The notes under the pieces were generated by a model, which saw nothing but the letters and a program-made list of their open reading frames with translations, was not told where the DNA came from and did not search any database. From Moraxellaceae bacterium (lineage in GTDB: Bacteria > Pseudomonadota > Gammaproteobacteria > Pseudomonadales > Moraxellaceae), in NCBI GenBank assembly GCA_025363155.1, contig JANYEL010000229.1, positions 1-36,959 on the forward strand: DNA of 36,959 nt. The letters run 5' to 3'. Made by a program: the position numbers and the translations under genes. Position 1 is the stretch's first letter. Every line of letters starts with the position of its first letter. Shown one piece after another: positions 17,090 through 27,846 of this stretch.

Positions 17090-17401
17090 TTATTTCTACT
17101 CTCTATGTACACCTATAAAACGGGTGTGGTTAAAATGGATGCTTGCGTGATCGTGTTTGAATAGGCGCTTTACTCAGCGCCTGAGTGACTTGTTAGACTT
17201 CATGATGGGAGGTCATTTGGCGTAAATGTCATGCCAATGATTTTGGGAGTACACAATCCAATGCATTGGATAGCGTCTAATGAAAAGTGATATTCGGCTT
17301 ACGCGGTTTCATTGCAGGTGAATGAGCCCACGTAGGACGCAATAAGCCAAAGCCAATTGCGCCAGCCGTAGAAGATTATGGGATTCTAAGATCGTTTGTT
17401 C
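17090..17401. other. Intergenic region with a 16-bp perfect palindrome
   Basis: No gene is visible in 312 bp. It contains ATCCAATGCATTGGAT (17256-17271), a perfect palindrome with no T run. A 7-bp-arm hairpin AGGCGCT/AGCGCCT lies at 17163-17182. It lies downstream of the minus-strand porin, so part of it may act in termination. Confidence 0.5.
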
Positions 17402-18838
17402 TTAAAAGTTATAACGCATACCGACCATTGGGTCTGCAGAGCTGGTATGCAGATAGCCACTGGAGAGTCCATCTTTCACTTGAGAGAACATGGCGCCGCC
17501 ATAGAGGTTTAAGCGTTTACTGACTTTGTAGTCCAGCGAGAGTGAGGTTGCGTTTAAACTACCGCCACAAGAACTTGCGCTATTGTCTTGACAGCTGTTG
17601 CCTTTATAGCTGTTTTGACTGTAATGATAATAGGCGCCTGTCAAATCCAATTTAGGGGTAATTGCGACTTTAGCGCCTAACCAAGAAATGGCGAGGGTCT
17701 TATTGTTCGTATAGGCATTATTATTGACGACACTAAGTAAATATCCTCCAAGACCCGTCGTGCCAGCCCTGAGCGGAGATGACGGATTTTCATAGCGGAT
17801 ATGTTCATAGCCAGCATACAGATTGACTGGATTGAATGTGTACTTCGCCATCAAGGTGTACGCGGTATTATCAGAAATCGTTGCCGCAAGGGAGCCAGTA
17901 GGCGCAGTTAATACCTGAGCTGCACTCAGTGACGAAGCACTGACTGCACCATTTTTTTGTGTGTAAAACGCGTCAAACGACAGTTTGCCGTAGTTGCCTA
18001 GACCCAGATCAGCTAAAGCAACATCAGTTCCTAAGTTGAGCTGATAGGCATGGCCTTCATTACCATTACTGAACTGATAAAGCGTGGCGGCGCGGGCAGG
18101 TCCCCATTGATTTCCGTAGCGGACGGATGAGTCTAAGCGTGCATTTTGTGTGTTGCCGCCGCCGACCATAACTCCTGAGTAGCCAATAAGTGAGAAGGCA
18201 TATGATCCGCCTTGTGGATCATATTTGGCGAGTGCATCCGTTTGTAGGTTATTTTGTCGACCAACCGTCAATGTGCCCCATTTCTTTGAACTGACTCCAG
18301 CGTAAGCAGCGCCTTGAAAGATTTGACCCGCACGGCTTGAGTCAGAGTTAGAAGTTTGTTCATTGAGCGGGACACCGTTATTGGCAACCAATGACTTAGG
18401 GCCATCACTAATCATGCCGCTCGTGGGATTAAATCCTGTTTCAAGTTTAAAGACCGCAGACAAATCTTCCGCGATTTTGATGTCGCCTTTGAGGCCGATT
18501 TTTGATGCGCTTAAACCATTCGGGGCGAGTGTGTTGATTGATTTATTACTATTTTTTGAAACGACATACTCTACGCCACTTTGCTGACTGTCACTGAGTG
18601 GCGCACCATGGGTTTGATGGACTAAACCAATATCAATGGTTCCATATAAGGTGATGCCAGCATAGGTAAGATCGTCGTGATTTAAGAAAGCGGATAACGC
18701 TGGAGTGCTTGTGACTATGACTGTTGCTGGTGTATCCGCAAAGGCAGTTGGTGCAAGGCTTAGAGCGGTTGCAAGCAGGATTGAATTTCTGACTGCAATT
18801 GCGATCTTGGTGCGATTGAGCGGTAATTGAATTAACAT
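17402..18838 (-). CDS. Gram-negative general porin (Burkholderia/Neisseria type)
   Basis: The product has 478 residues from the ATG at 18838. I chose this start because AAGGAA lies 6 nt upstream and a signal peptide begins there (hydrophobic core AVRNSILLATALSLAPTAFAD). The frame extends 19 codons further upstream, but that adds a non-signal leader. The barrel has typical porin strands: GITLYGTIDIGLVHQT, SKIGLKGDIKIAEDLSAVFKLE, KWGTLTVGRQ, and the C-terminal GMRYNF with final Phe for BAM recognition. This class is commonest in betaproteobacteria. It lies 187 bp downstream of actP in the same orientation, so a role in acetate or other small-acid entry is plausible but unproven. Confidence 0.9.
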   Translation of the reverse strand: MLIQLPLNRTKIAIAVRNSILLATALSLAPTAFADTPATVIVTSTPALSAFLNHDDLTYAGITLYGTIDIGLVHQTHGAPLSDSQQSGVEYVVSKNSNKSINTLAPNGLSASKIGLKGDIKIAEDLSAVFKLETGFNPTSGMISDGPKSLVANNGVPLNEQTSNSDSSRAGQIFQGAAYAGVSSKKWGTLTVGRQNNLQTDALAKYDPQGGSYAFSLIGYSGVMVGGGNTQNARLDSSVRYGNQWGPARAATLYQFSNGNEGHAYQLNLGTDVALADLGLGNYGKLSFDAFYTQKNGAVSASSLSAAQVLTAPTGSLAATISDNTAYTLMAKYTFNPVNLYAGYEHIRYENPSSPLRAGTTGLGGYLLSVVNNNAYTNNKTLAISWLGAKVAITPKLDLTGAYYHYSQNSYKGNSCQDNSASSCGGSLNATSLSLDYKVSKRLNLYGGAMFSQVKDGLSSGYLHTSSADPMVGMRYNF

Positions 18839-19025
18839 GATGAGTTCCTTTTCAAATAAAAAATAACTGGAAAAAAGCGTCCTTACTTTTGTCAAATCTC
18901 ACGAGCACTTTTTTTAGGCAAAAATGACCCAGCCCTCTCTAAAGAAAGCTGTTCAATACATGTGTGGTTTGGAACTTACTGATGCCGATGAACTGACATC
19001 AGGTTGAAGTGTTCACCATTAATTA

Positions 19026-20720
19026 TTAATGGTCTTTTCCTTGTTCAGCACCTACGCCAGTAATGGAGCGGACGAATTGTGCGTCGAACGCGGCTTGTTC
19101 TTCTTTAGCCCGTGCGCTTTTGTCGGTGATTGAAAAGAACCAGCAGCAAAAGAACGATAAGAAAATGGAGAACATCGCAGGGTTTTGGTAAGGGATTGGA
19201 GCAGTCTCACCGAAGTGGAATGTTTCGACATACACCGCTTTGGTCAGGCAAATCAGTAGCACGGATGACAGCATGCCAATGACACCACCTGCCAATGCGC
19301 CACGTGTGGTGAGACCGCGCCAGAACATAGACAAGAGCAATACTGGAAAGTTCGCTGATGCAGCTACGGCGAAGGCGAGACCGACCATAAATGCGACGTT
19401 TTGTTTTTCAAAGATAATGCCGAGTACCATGGCAAAGATTGCAAGTCCAATTGTTGCGTACTTGGATACTCTCATTTCATCTTTTTCGGTCGAACGACCG
19501 TGAGCGATGACATTTGCATATAGATCATGCGATACCGCCGATGCACCTGACAGCGTCAGACCTGCAACCACCGCGAGGATCGTTGCAAAAGCCACCGCAG
19601 AAATAAAGCCGAGGAAGAGATTTCCGCCGAGTGCATGAGCCAAATGGATGGCCGCCATATTGCTGCCGCCTTTTAGTTCAAGCTTACCAGTCACCGCCAT
19701 TTTGACCGTGTCTAGATAGTCTGGGTTTTGGGCAATAAACAAGATCGCGCCAAAGCCAATAATGAAAGTCAGGATATAAAAGTAGCCGATAAACCCAGTG
19801 GCAACGACGACTGACTTACGTGCTTCTTTTGCGCTGCTGACTGTAAAAAAGCGCATCAGGATGTGTGGCAAGCCAGCAGTACCGAACATCAGCGCCATGC
19901 CTAATGAGATCGCATCGATTGGGCTGCTGAACAAGGTGCCAGGTCCCATGATTTTGTTGCCATCAGTATGGTTGACGTTGCCAAATACGGTGACGGCTTC
20001 ACCAAACATGCGGTCTAAACTAAAGTTAAAGTGATAAAGCACCATGAACGCCATGAACGTCGCGCCGCCGAGCAACATGGCCGCTTTGATGATCTGTACC
20101 CAAGTTGTAGCAAGCATGCCGCCAAACAGCACGTACACCATCATGAGCAAGCCGACCACAACAACAGCGATCGAATAGTCTAGTCCAAACAGGAGCTTGA
20201 TCAATTGACCTGCACCGACCATTTGCGCGATCAGGTAGAACGCAACTACAACCAGCGTGTTCACCGCAGCCATGGTTCGTATGGGGACGCGTTTTAAGCG
20301 GAATGAGGCAACATCGGCGAAGGTGTATTTACCGAGATTACGTAAGCGTTCTGCGACCAAAAATAGCAGTAAAGGCCAACCAACGAGAAAGCCGATGGAA
20401 TACATTAGCCCATCATAGCCTTTGCTGAACACCATGGCAGAGATACCAAGGAATGAGGCCGCAGACATATAGTCTCCAGCAATCGCGAGGCCGTTTTTAA
20501 AACCGCTGATGCCACCGCCAGCAGTATAAAAATCAGATGCTGTACGGTTTCTGGCGGAAGCCCACTTGGTAATCATGAGTGTAAAGGCAACAAACACCAC
20601 AAACATAATAATGGCGGTCCAGTTCGTCGCCTGTTGTACGGTCTGTCCAAGATCGGGCGATGCAAGCGCTACGCTTGAACATCCGAATGAGGCGAGGGCA
20701 ATCAATTTAATGGCTTTCAT
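19026..20720 (-). CDS. actP: Cation/acetate symporter ActP
   Basis: This 564-residue sodium:solute symporter (SSS/SLC5 family) has an N-terminal signal-like segment and about 13 membrane helices. Diagnostic ActP text includes [33 protein letters not shown] near residue 60, [11 protein letters not shown] near 285, and [20 protein letters not shown] near 385. ActP imports acetate and related short carboxylates. The start overlaps the DUF485 stop by ATGA (20717-20720), the standard yjcH-actP pairing. The stop lies in a 19-nt palindrome centred on T (19015-19033). It is presumably controlled by the divergent CrbS-like sensor. Confidence 0.96.
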   Translation of the reverse strand: MKAIKLIALASFGCSSVALASPDLGQTVQQATNWTAIIMFVVFVAFTLMITKWASARNRTASDFYTAGGGISGFKNGLAIAGDYMSAASFLGISAMVFSKGYDGLMYSIGFLVGWPLLLFLVAERLRNLGKYTFADVASFRLKRVPIRTMAAVNTLVVVAFYLIAQMVGAGQLIKLLFGLDYSIAVVVVGLLMMVYVLFGGMLATTWVQIIKAAMLLGGATFMAFMVLYHFNFSLDRMFGEAVTVFGNVNHTDGNKIMGPGTLFSSPIDAISLGMALMFGTAGLPHILMRFFTVSSAKEARKSVVVATGFIGYFYILTFIIGFGAILFIAQNPDYLDTVKMAVTGKLELKGGSNMAAIHLAHALGGNLFLGFISAVAFATILAVVAGLTLSGASAVSHDLYANVIAHGRSTEKDEMRVSKYATIGLAIFAMVLGIIFEKQNVAFMVGLAFAVAASANFPVLLLSMFWRGLTTRGALAGGVIGMLSSVLLICLTKAVYVETFHFGETAPIPYQNPAMFSIFLSFFCCWFFSITDKSARAKEEQAAFDAQFVRSITGVGAEQGKDH

Positions 20721-21025
20721 TTTTTGATCTCCTCAATCACTTCTTTGGTGAGACGATCAAATTCGCCATTCGCACGCCATGCATAGATGCCACAGAGCAC
20801 AAATGCGCTGACAATCACGCTAATGCCGAGTGGTATACCGATGGTGGTGGCACCGCCAGAAAGAGATTGATGGAGAAATACGGGATGATAAGAAACGAGA
20901 TAAATATAACCAAAGTAGATGATCAGCATGATGCTCGATAGTGACCAACTCAACTGCGACTTCTTACGAACCAGTTCCTGAAACTTTGGGTTCTCGATGA
21001 TATTTTTTACGCGATCTGTTTCCAT
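20717..21025 (-). CDS. DUF485 membrane protein (YjcH-like)
   Basis: The product has 102 residues from the ATG at 21025, which has AAGGAG 8 nt upstream. The frame remains open to 21118, but that extension is not family-like. It opens [19 protein letters not shown] and has two transmembrane helices (about 28-50 and 62-85), the DUF485 layout. It is nearly always encoded immediately before actP, as here with a 4-bp overlap, and is thought to assist the symporter. Confidence 0.94.
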   Translation of the reverse strand: METDRVKNIIENPKFQELVRKKSQLSWSLSSIMLIIYFGYIYLVSYHPVFLHQSLSGGATTIGIPLGISVIVSAFVLCGIYAWRANGEFDRLTKEVIEEIKK

Positions 21026-21356
21026 GATGCGTGCTCCTTGATGCGATTGTGTGTTCAAAAAAGCGATTGCGCTACGACGCCACAATACAAGTTTTGAATT
21101 TAATAATTTTTTACGCAATCACATTCCTAATTTGGATTGCGTTCGATTTTCTACACATTCACCATAACAGGCTTATTTACGAATTGATCTTCGACTTTAG
21201 TCGTGCACAGCGTTGTTAAAGCGTGATTTGGAATAAAGTTGGGATATAGTGTTTTAGTCAGGAGATGGCAGGACTCGGAATGTGTAATGCAGAGCTGCAT
21301 TCACAACAGCAAGCACAACATAAAAATTTGGTAAGCAAGGAAAGGATCATCACAAT
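21026..21356. promoter_or_regulatory. Divergent control region between DUF485-actP and the CrbS-like gene
   Basis: No gene is visible in 331 bp. It should hold promoters for both directions. The element CGACTTTAGTCG (21192-21203) is a CGACT-TT-AGTCG palindrome. Its TTTAGTCGT (21196-21204) also occurs upstream of acs. AAGGAAAGGA precedes the CrbS-like ATG. Confidence 0.5.
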
Positions 21357-24300
21357 ATGAATGGCTGGCTGGTCGTCGGTGTTTTAGGAGTTTATGTCCT
21401 GCTGCTTTTTGTGTGCGCGATCTTCGGTGAGCGGCATAACAATTGGCTGGGTCAACGTGGCCGCATCATATTGTTTAGCTTGACGCTCGGTATCTATTGC
21501 TCATCTTGGACGTATTACGGTGCCGTAGGTGCAGCCGTGCGTGATGGTATCAGTTTCCTGCCGATCTACTTAGGGCCACTATTATTTCTATGGTTGGGAC
21601 GTGACGTTTGGCAGCGGTTAGTGCAAATCCGCAATCGCCAGTCCATTACCTCGATTGCTGACTTTATCGCTGCGCGTTACGGCAAATCCCCTAAACTTGC
21701 GGCATTAGTTACCATTTGTGCGGTGCTGTGGATTTTGCCGTATTTGGCATTACAGCTTCGTGCGATTGCACAAAGTGTTGATGTCCTGATGTCCGATCAC
21801 ACAAGCCTTGGCGTGACGTCTAATGGCGTTCTGCTGCTCACAGGCGTGCTTGCAGTCCTTGCCATGCTTTTTGGCAGTCGGCATCTGACCAGTAGTGAGC
21901 AGCACAGTGGATTGATGCTCGCGATTGCACTTGAATCGATGGTGAAGTTGATTGCACTGATGGTCATTGCGATCTTTGCCTTAATGAACCTCGATTCTGC
22001 CAATCCCATTTCGTTGGAACTGAGCAATCGAGTTGCACATTTACAAGAAAGTGGGCTGCCTTCTGGATTTTGGACACAGACCTTATTGGCTGGGCTGGCG
22101 ATGATTTGTTTGCCGCGGCAATTTCATGTCGGTGTTGTTGAATGCCGCGATCCTAGCTATATCCATGGTGCAAGACGTTGGTTTTCTGGGTATCTGCTGT
22201 TGACCGTTTTAGCCATTATTCCGATTGCCCTGTGGGCAAGTCATATGCCGATTAATGTGCTGCCAAATCCTGATACGGCGGTGCTGATGTTGCCGTTGCT
22301 GAAAGGTGAAACAGGGCTTGCGCTATTGGCATTTCTTGGTGGATTTTCGGCTGCGACAGGAATGCTGTTGGTGGCAACAGTGGCATTATCGATCATGCTT
22401 TGCAATGATTTGATTTTACCGTTGTTATTTCATTTTCGAATCGTGCAGCATGATGGCGCGCAGCTTGAAAAAGTCATTCGGATCGTCCGTCGCTTAGCGA
22501 TGTTCAGCGTGATGGCGTTGGGTTTTCTAACCTATCGACTGTTTGAAGACTTTACCCAACTTTCTGCGATTGGCCTGCTTGCCTTTGCTGGGGTTGTACA
22601 ATTTGCGCCTGCACTTTTGGGTGGTTTATATTGGCGGGGTGGTAGCAAGACGGGTGTGATCATTGGGTTGATCGCAGGTTTTATCATGTGGGCCTACACC
22701 TTACTACTGCCTGCTTTGGTGTCGAATTTACATAGTTATGCATTCTTTGCAATGCAAAGCGATTTGCTTGCTTGGCAAAACCAAGGGCTCTTTGGCTTAA
22801 ATCTATTACGACCACAAGCCTTACTCGGTATGCAAATGCATGACCCACTCACTCATGGTGTCCTTTGGTCTTTGGGGGTGAATGTTGGTTTGTTTGTTTG
22901 GCTCTCACGCCGTTATCGCCCGACGGTCAGTGAGCAAATGCAAGCCGTCCATTTTTTGCAACCGTATGAGCAGGATTCATCCTTAAATCCTATCGATGGT
23001 CAGCAAGTAGCGACTATCGATGGGATGTCGGATAAGGTTTCGCGGCAGATGTTTACCATTAGAGACTTAGCGGCGCTGGCCGAGCGGATTAGTGGGGAAG
23101 CAGTCACGCAAAAGGCATTTATCAAGTTTGCCCAGAGTCAGGGCGAGTCATTAAATTGGCAAATGCGCGCTGATCGTCGTTGGTGGCAATTTACAGAACA
23201 ATTGCTGGCAGGTGCGATTGGTTCGGCTTCGGCACGCACTTTAATTACCACAGCACTTCGTGATAACGGTTTGGGTCTAGCCCAAGTCGCTGGACTGCTG
23301 GATCAAGCGTCACAGTGGCAACGGTTTAATCAACAATTATTGCTCACCATGATGGATCATCTGACTCATGGTTTGAGCGTGGTGGATAGTCAAATGTGTT
23401 TGGTGGCGTGGAATCGTCGCTATTTAGAATTGTTTAATTATCCTGCAGATTTAGTTTATGTGGGGTGTCCCGTAGCAGATTTGATTCGCTATAACGCCGA
23501 ACGTGGTGAGTGTGGGGAAGGTTCGGTTGAGTCGCATATCCAAAAACGTTTGAACTGGTTGCGTGCTGGCAATGCGCATGTTTTTGAACGTATTCGTGCC
23601 GATGGGCAAGTCATCGAAATGCGTGGGCAGCCAATAGCTGGCGGTGGTTTTGTTACGACATTTGCCGACATTACCCAGTTCCGTCAAACAGAAGCCGTTT
23701 TAGAGGCGCGTGTTTCAGAGCGCACCGAGCAATTAGAACTTGCGCTCTATGAACAAAAAATTGCCCGCATTCAAGCCGATAAAGCCAATATTTCCAAGAG
23801 TCGTTTTGTCGCCGCAGCAAGCCATGATTTGTTGCAACCGATGCATGCAGCTCGCTTATTTTCAGGCGTTCTTGAGCAAAGTGATCTCAGTGATACTGAC
23901 CAACGCACGTTGAAGCAGTTGGATCGGGCCTTACACGGTGCAGAAAGTATTTTGTCGGCATTGCTCGATATTGCCCGTTTGGACAGTGACATGTTGCAAC
24001 CTAATTTGGCAGCCGTTGATCTCTCCGCATTGCTGGCTGATTTAGAGGCTCAATATGCACCAATCGCTAAACAACGCGGATTGAGTTTGCACGTTCACCC
24101 CACGAAATTATGGGTAAAAAGCGATCCACAATGGCTGCGCCGCATGATTCAGAATTTACTGAGTAATGCACTGCGTTATACCGCATCTGGACGAATTGTG
24201 GTTGGGGTATTGGGTCATTCGGATCGCAGTGGATACGTGCGGATCGGTGTATGGGATACAGGCTATGGTATTGAGGATTCACAAAAAGAATTGATCTTCC

Positions 24301-24881
24301 AAGAGTTTCAACGTGGGAAAAATACTTCACCGTGGGGCGAATTGGGTTTGGGTTTAGGTCTAGCCATCGTTGAGCGTATGGCAAGTCGATTGGATCATCG
24401 ACTCGATTTATATTCAACGTTGGGGAAGGGTTCCTGCTTTATGTTGAACCTGCCTATCGCTCAACCTGTACAGTCGCGAGCCATCTCCAATTCGGGTAGT
24501 AGCGGCGTATTACAAGGCTTACGTGTGTTGTGCGTGGATAATGATGTGGAGATTTTAGATGCCATGCAAAATTTATTACAACGCTGGGGATGTGAGGTGG
24601 TGATTGCCACTCATCCCACGCAGGCCATTGAACTTGCAAAACAAGCAGAGCAGGATGGCAAGCTGATCCAGATCTGGCTCGTTGATCAGCATCTGGATGC
24701 GTATTGCGAAGGATTGGACTTAATTCGAATGCATGCGAAAGACGTCAGCACAGCATTAATCACCGCGGATAGTGATCCAGACCTCTTTGAACGTACAAAA
24801 GACGTTGGTGCTGTTCTGCTCAAAAAACCACTGAAACCGGCGGCGTTACGTGCATTTTTGATGTCGGTTCGGGTGAATTAA
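21357..24881 (+). CDS. crbS: CrbS-like hybrid histidine kinase with N-terminal symporter domain
   Basis: In this 1174-residue protein, residues 1 to about 515 form a 12-13-helix SSS/SLC5 symporter-like domain. A linker follows, then a PAS domain (about 664-775), HisKA with His823 in AASHDLLQP, and HATPase with NLLSNALRYT and GLGLGLAIVE. A C-terminal receiver has phospho-acceptor Asp1110 in WLVDQHL. This is the architecture of CrbS/MxtR kinases, which with a LuxR-type partner control acs and acetate use in Vibrio and Pseudomonas. Neighbouring actP, acs and the LuxR regulator agree with that role. The last 4 bp overlap tail-to-tail with the regulator gene. Confidence 0.92.
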   Translation: MNGWLVVGVLGVYVLLLFVCAIFGERHNNWLGQRGRIILFSLTLGIYCSSWTYYGAVGAAVRDGISFLPIYLGPLLFLWLGRDVWQRLVQIRNRQSITSIADFIAARYGKSPKLAALVTICAVLWILPYLALQLRAIAQSVDVLMSDHTSLGVTSNGVLLLTGVLAVLAMLFGSRHLTSSEQHSGLMLAIALESMVKLIALMVIAIFALMNLDSANPISLELSNRVAHLQESGLPSGFWTQTLLAGLAMICLPRQFHVGVVECRDPSYIHGARRWFSGYLLLTVLAIIPIALWASHMPINVLPNPDTAVLMLPLLKGETGLALLAFLGGFSAATGMLLVATVALSIMLCNDLILPLLFHFRIVQHDGAQLEKVIRIVRRLAMFSVMALGFLTYRLFEDFTQLSAIGLLAFAGVVQFAPALLGGLYWRGGSKTGVIIGLIAGFIMWAYTLLLPALVSNLHSYAFFAMQSDLLAWQNQGLFGLNLLRPQALLGMQMHDPLTHGVLWSLGVNVGLFVWLSRRYRPTVSEQMQAVHFLQPYEQDSSLNPIDGQQVATIDGMSDKVSRQMFTIRDLAALAERISGEAVTQKAFIKFAQSQGESLNWQMRADRRWWQFTEQLLAGAIGSASARTLITTALRDNGLGLAQVAGLLDQASQWQRFNQQLLLTMMDHLTHGLSVVDSQMCLVAWNRRYLELFNYPADLVYVGCPVADLIRYNAERGECGEGSVESHIQKRLNWLRAGNAHVFERIRADGQVIEMRGQPIAGGGFVTTFADITQFRQTEAVLEARVSERTEQLELALYEQKIARIQADKANISKSRFVAAASHDLLQPMHAARLFSGVLEQSDLSDTDQRTLKQLDRALHGAESILSALLDIARLDSDMLQPNLAAVDLSALLADLEAQYAPIAKQRGLSLHVHPTKLWVKSDPQWLRRMIQNLLSNALRYTASGRIVVGVLGHSDRSGYVRIGVWDTGYGIEDSQKELIFQEFQRGKNTSPWGELGLGLGLAIVERMASRLDHRLDLYSTLGKGSCFMLNLPIAQPVQSRAISNSGSSGVLQGLRVLCVDNDVEILDAMQNLLQRWGCEVVIATHPTQAIELAKQAEQDGKLIQIWLVDQHLDAYCEGLDLIRMHAKDVSTALITADSDPDLFERTKDVGAVLLKKPLKPAALRAFLMSVRVN

Positions 24882-25525
24882 ATCTTCGGTGCTTCCAAAT
24901 TGAGCGTACTCAAAGCCAAGACCGCTTGAGTGCGATTTTGTACATCCATTTTTCTAAAAATCGCCGTGATGTGCGCTTTAATCGTGGCTTCTGAAACTTC
25001 AAGGGTATAGGCAATTTGTTTATTCAATAGACCTTCTGCCACCATCATCAGTACCCGAAATTGCTGTGGGGTTAATGACTTTAATTTTTCTGCGAGATCG
25101 GTTTCCCGATTGTCGCGAGGATCATTGGTATTTAAATGCTGTTGATCAGGTAGCCATGTTGCCCCAGCTAAGACGGTGTGAATCGCCGCATGAATCTGCT
25201 GAGGTGGGGCTGATTTAGGAATATACGCGAGTGCACCATGCGCCAATGCACGCTGCATGATGGCATGGTCTTCATGGGCAGAAACCACAATGACAGGCAG
25301 CGCAGGGTAGGTCGCGCGTAAATGGATCAATGCCGAAAAGCCAGTGGCATCTGGCAAGTTGAGATCGAGTAATACCAAATCGGGTTCAGGCTGTTGCTCT
25401 AATATTTCGTGCAAACCTGCAACCGAGATGGTTTCTGAAATTACAGCTTCTGGCAGCGTTTGCAACACCGTTTGGGTGAGCGCGCTGCGAAAAAGTGGGT
25501 GGTCATCAACGATGAGTATGTTCAT
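24878..25525 (-). CDS. crbR: CrbR/ErdR-like LuxR-family response regulator
   Basis: This 215-residue regulator has a receiver with DD at 7-8, phospho-acceptor Asp54 (LLDLNLPD) and the conserved lysine in YIPKSA. A LuxR helix-turn-helix follows: [22 protein letters not shown], with recognition segment [15 protein letters not shown]. The ATG at 25525 gives the normal start [10 protein letters not shown] and overlaps acs by 20 bp; an upstream TTG at 25549 is possible. It is the likely partner of the CrbS-like kinase and activator of acs and actP. Its position directly after acs on the same strand suggests cotranscription. Confidence 0.9.
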   Translation of the reverse strand: MNILIVDDHPLFRSALTQTVLQTLPEAVISETISVAGLHEILEQQPEPDLVLLDLNLPDATGFSALIHLRATYPALPVIVVSAHEDHAIMQRALAHGALAYIPKSAPPQQIHAAIHTVLAGATWLPDQQHLNTNDPRDNRETDLAEKLKSLTPQQFRVLMMVAEGLLNKQIAYTLEVSEATIKAHITAIFRKMDVQNRTQAVLALSTLNLEAPKI

Positions 25526-27536
25526 CAGCACGAGAGTAGACTGCTTCAATCAAATTGTCCACGACAGATGGATCCGCCAAGCTCGAAATATCACCAAAAG
25601 AATCAAGCTCTCCCGCCGCAAGTTTGCGAAGAATTCGACGCATGATTTTTCCTGAGCGCGTTTTAGGTAATGCGGGTGCCCAATAGATCGCATCTGGCGT
25701 TGCGATAGGACCAATCTCGCGGCGTACCCAGTCACGCAGTTCACGACGGAGTTCATCGCTATATTCCACATCGGCTTGCAACGTGACAAACGCACAGATG
25801 CCTTGACCCTTAATATCATGTGGCATTCCAACAACTGCAGATTCAGCGACGGATTTATGCGCTACCAACGCACTTTCAATTTCTGCTGTGCCCAAACGAT
25901 GACCCGAGACATTGAGCACATCGTCTACACGTCCAGTAATCCAATAATAGCCGTCGCTATCGCGTTTTGCGCCATCACCCGTAAAGTAACAATTGGGATA
26001 AACGGAAAAGTAGGTTTCGATAAAGCGTTGATGATCGCCATAAATAGTTCGCATCTGCCCAGGCCAACTGCCTAGAATCACCAGATTCCCTTCACACGCA
26101 CCGCTCAAAATCTTGCCTTCTGCATCAACAATGGCCGGTTGTATGCCGTAAAGCGGCGTCGTGGCAGATCCGGGCTTGAGTGCGGTGAAGCCTGCAAGCG
26201 GTGAAATTAAAATTCCGCCAGTTTCGGTTTGCCACCATGTGTCCACGATCGGGCAGCGTGATTCGCCAACCACCTTGTAATACCAATTCCATGCTTCAGG
26301 GTTAATCGGTTCACCCACAGAACCTAATAATCGTAAGCTGCTGCGATCACTTTGCCGTACAAAGTCATCACCCTCACGCATCATCGCGCGAATGGCAGTC
26401 GGTGCGGTATAGAGAATCGTCACATTGTGCTTATCGATAATTTGGCCGACGCGCGCCCAAGTTGGATATTGTGGAACGCCTTCAAACATCAACGTAGTCG
26501 TGCCATTTGAAAGCGCGCCGTACAGTAGATAACTATGCCCAGTAATCCAGCCTAAATCAGCCGTACACCAATACACATCATCAGGACGCAGATCGAAAAC
26601 TTCTCGAAACGTACTGGTGGCATAAACTAGATATCCTCCCGTGGTATGCAAAACGCCCTTAGGTTTTCCCGTTGATCCAGAGGTATAAAGGATAAATAAG
26701 GGGGCTTCCGCATCCATCGCAACAGGCGGGCAGATCTCATCCACCTCTGCGATCAAATCGTGATACCACGCGTCACGGTTGTGCCAGATCACATCGCCGC
26801 CCGTTCTACGGACGACAATCACCTTTTTGACGCTGTTACAGCCATAAATCATGAGTGCGGCATCGACATTTTCTTTGAGCGGAATTGCTTTACCGCCGCG
26901 CAGGCCTTCATCGGCCGTGATCACCACTTTTGGACGGCAATCATCCAAACGACCCGCCAAGGCTTCAGGCGAGAATCCACCAAACACCACTGAGTGAACC
27001 GCACCAATGCGCGTACACGCGAGCATGGCAATCGCAGTTTCTGGAATCATCGGCATATACAACGTGACGCGATCACCAGTCTTCACACCTTGATTCTTGA
27101 GCACATTGGCAAAACGGCAAACCTCGGCATGTAGTTCCCGAAATGAAATGATTTTATGGTCAGCAGGATGGTCACCTTCCCAAATGATGGCGGGTTTATC
27201 TGGGTGAGTGAGCAGGTGGCGATCTAAGCAGTTTGCCGAAACGTTTAATTGTCCGTCGGCAAACCATTCGATTTTGAAGTTATTGGGGTTATAAGAGACA
27301 TCATTGACCGTGGTAAACGGTTTGATCCATTCGACACATCCAGCCTCATCACTCCAGAACGCGCTATTGTCTTCAATTGAATGTTGATAGCGTTTTTGAT
27401 AAGACGCTGTTGCCGTATGGATGTGATTCAAATTTATTTTTTGATCTGGAAATACGAATTCAGTATTTGCAGGCGTGATATCTGAGGTCGTTGGTTTCGT
27501 GTCGGAGACCGCGGTAGATTGGTTAGAGTGCAACAT
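25506..27536 (-). CDS. acs: Acetyl-CoA synthetase (AMP-forming)
   Basis: This 676-residue enzyme converts acetate, ATP and CoA to acetyl-CoA via acetyl-AMP. The P-loop-like [11 protein letters not shown] lies near residue 287 and the adenine-binding [10 protein letters not shown] near 420. [14 protein letters not shown] near 535 carries the hinge, and catalytic Lys630 lies in TRSGKIMRR, the residue controlled by reversible acetylation in homologues. It is about 25 residues longer at the N-terminus than typical Acs; the extension is Ser/Thr-rich and may be untranslated in part. No better start with a ribosome site is obvious. It is followed by the crbR-like gene with overlap. Confidence 0.96.
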   Translation of the reverse strand: MLHSNQSTAVSDTKPTTSDITPANTEFVFPDQKINLNHIHTATASYQKRYQHSIEDNSAFWSDEAGCVEWIKPFTTVNDVSYNPNNFKIEWFADGQLNVSANCLDRHLLTHPDKPAIIWEGDHPADHKIISFRELHAEVCRFANVLKNQGVKTGDRVTLYMPMIPETAIAMLACTRIGAVHSVVFGGFSPEALAGRLDDCRPKVVITADEGLRGGKAIPLKENVDAALMIYGCNSVKKVIVVRRTGGDVIWHNRDAWYHDLIAEVDEICPPVAMDAEAPLFILYTSGSTGKPKGVLHTTGGYLVYATSTFREVFDLRPDDVYWCTADLGWITGHSYLLYGALSNGTTTLMFEGVPQYPTWARVGQIIDKHNVTILYTAPTAIRAMMREGDDFVRQSDRSSLRLLGSVGEPINPEAWNWYYKVVGESRCPIVDTWWQTETGGILISPLAGFTALKPGSATTPLYGIQPAIVDAEGKILSGACEGNLVILGSWPGQMRTIYGDHQRFIETYFSVYPNCYFTGDGAKRDSDGYYWITGRVDDVLNVSGHRLGTAEIESALVAHKSVAESAVVGMPHDIKGQGICAFVTLQADVEYSDELRRELRDWVRREIGPIATPDAIYWAPALPKTRSGKIMRRILRKLAAGELDSFGDISSLADPSVVDNLIEAVYSRADEHTHR

Positions 27537-27784
27537 AATGTATGACTTCCATGTGAGAGATGGTCTTTATCAAAGAAAATTTATTTCATGAATCGGTTGG
27601 TTTTGTTCTGTGCTGAGTGTGGGCGCAAGATCCAACGCTGGAAATTAGGCTTTAGTCGTAGACTCTGTATGAATGACGACCTAACGCAATAAGAGTCAAG
27701 CATTGAATCAAATCGAATCCATGGAATTTTTATAATGATTTAACCGTTGATAGTTTTAGAAAAAACTTGATTTCATAATAAATT
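27537..27784 (-). promoter_or_regulatory. acs upstream region with candidate regulator site
   Basis: No gene is present. CTTTAGTCGTAGAC (27650-27663) shares CTTTAGTCGT-N2-AC with the actP control region. ACGACCTAA at 27677-27685 is an inverted partner (TTAGGTCGT on the minus strand). Both lie roughly 115-150 bp upstream of the acs start, suitable for an activator. Together with 27785-27846, this completes the gap between acs and the Bax-inhibitor gene. Confidence 0.45.
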
Positions 27785-27834
27785 CCTATAAAAAAGCCAC
27801 TTTCATCATTGGATGTCAGTGGCTTTTTTATAGG
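27785..27834. terminator. Bidirectional intrinsic terminator
   Basis: Perfect 17-bp arms, CCTATAAAAAAGCCACT and its complement, flank a 16-nt loop. The A6/T6 tracts give a U run on either strand. It terminates the minus-strand DUF3562/Bax-inhibitor unit ending at 27847. Confidence 0.92.
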
Positions 27835-27846
27835 TCTGCACGTTCA

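Noticed and set aside
17163-17182. Hairpin AGGCGCT/AGCGCCT as a terminator
   Set aside because: No T run follows on either strand and the arms are only 7 bp.
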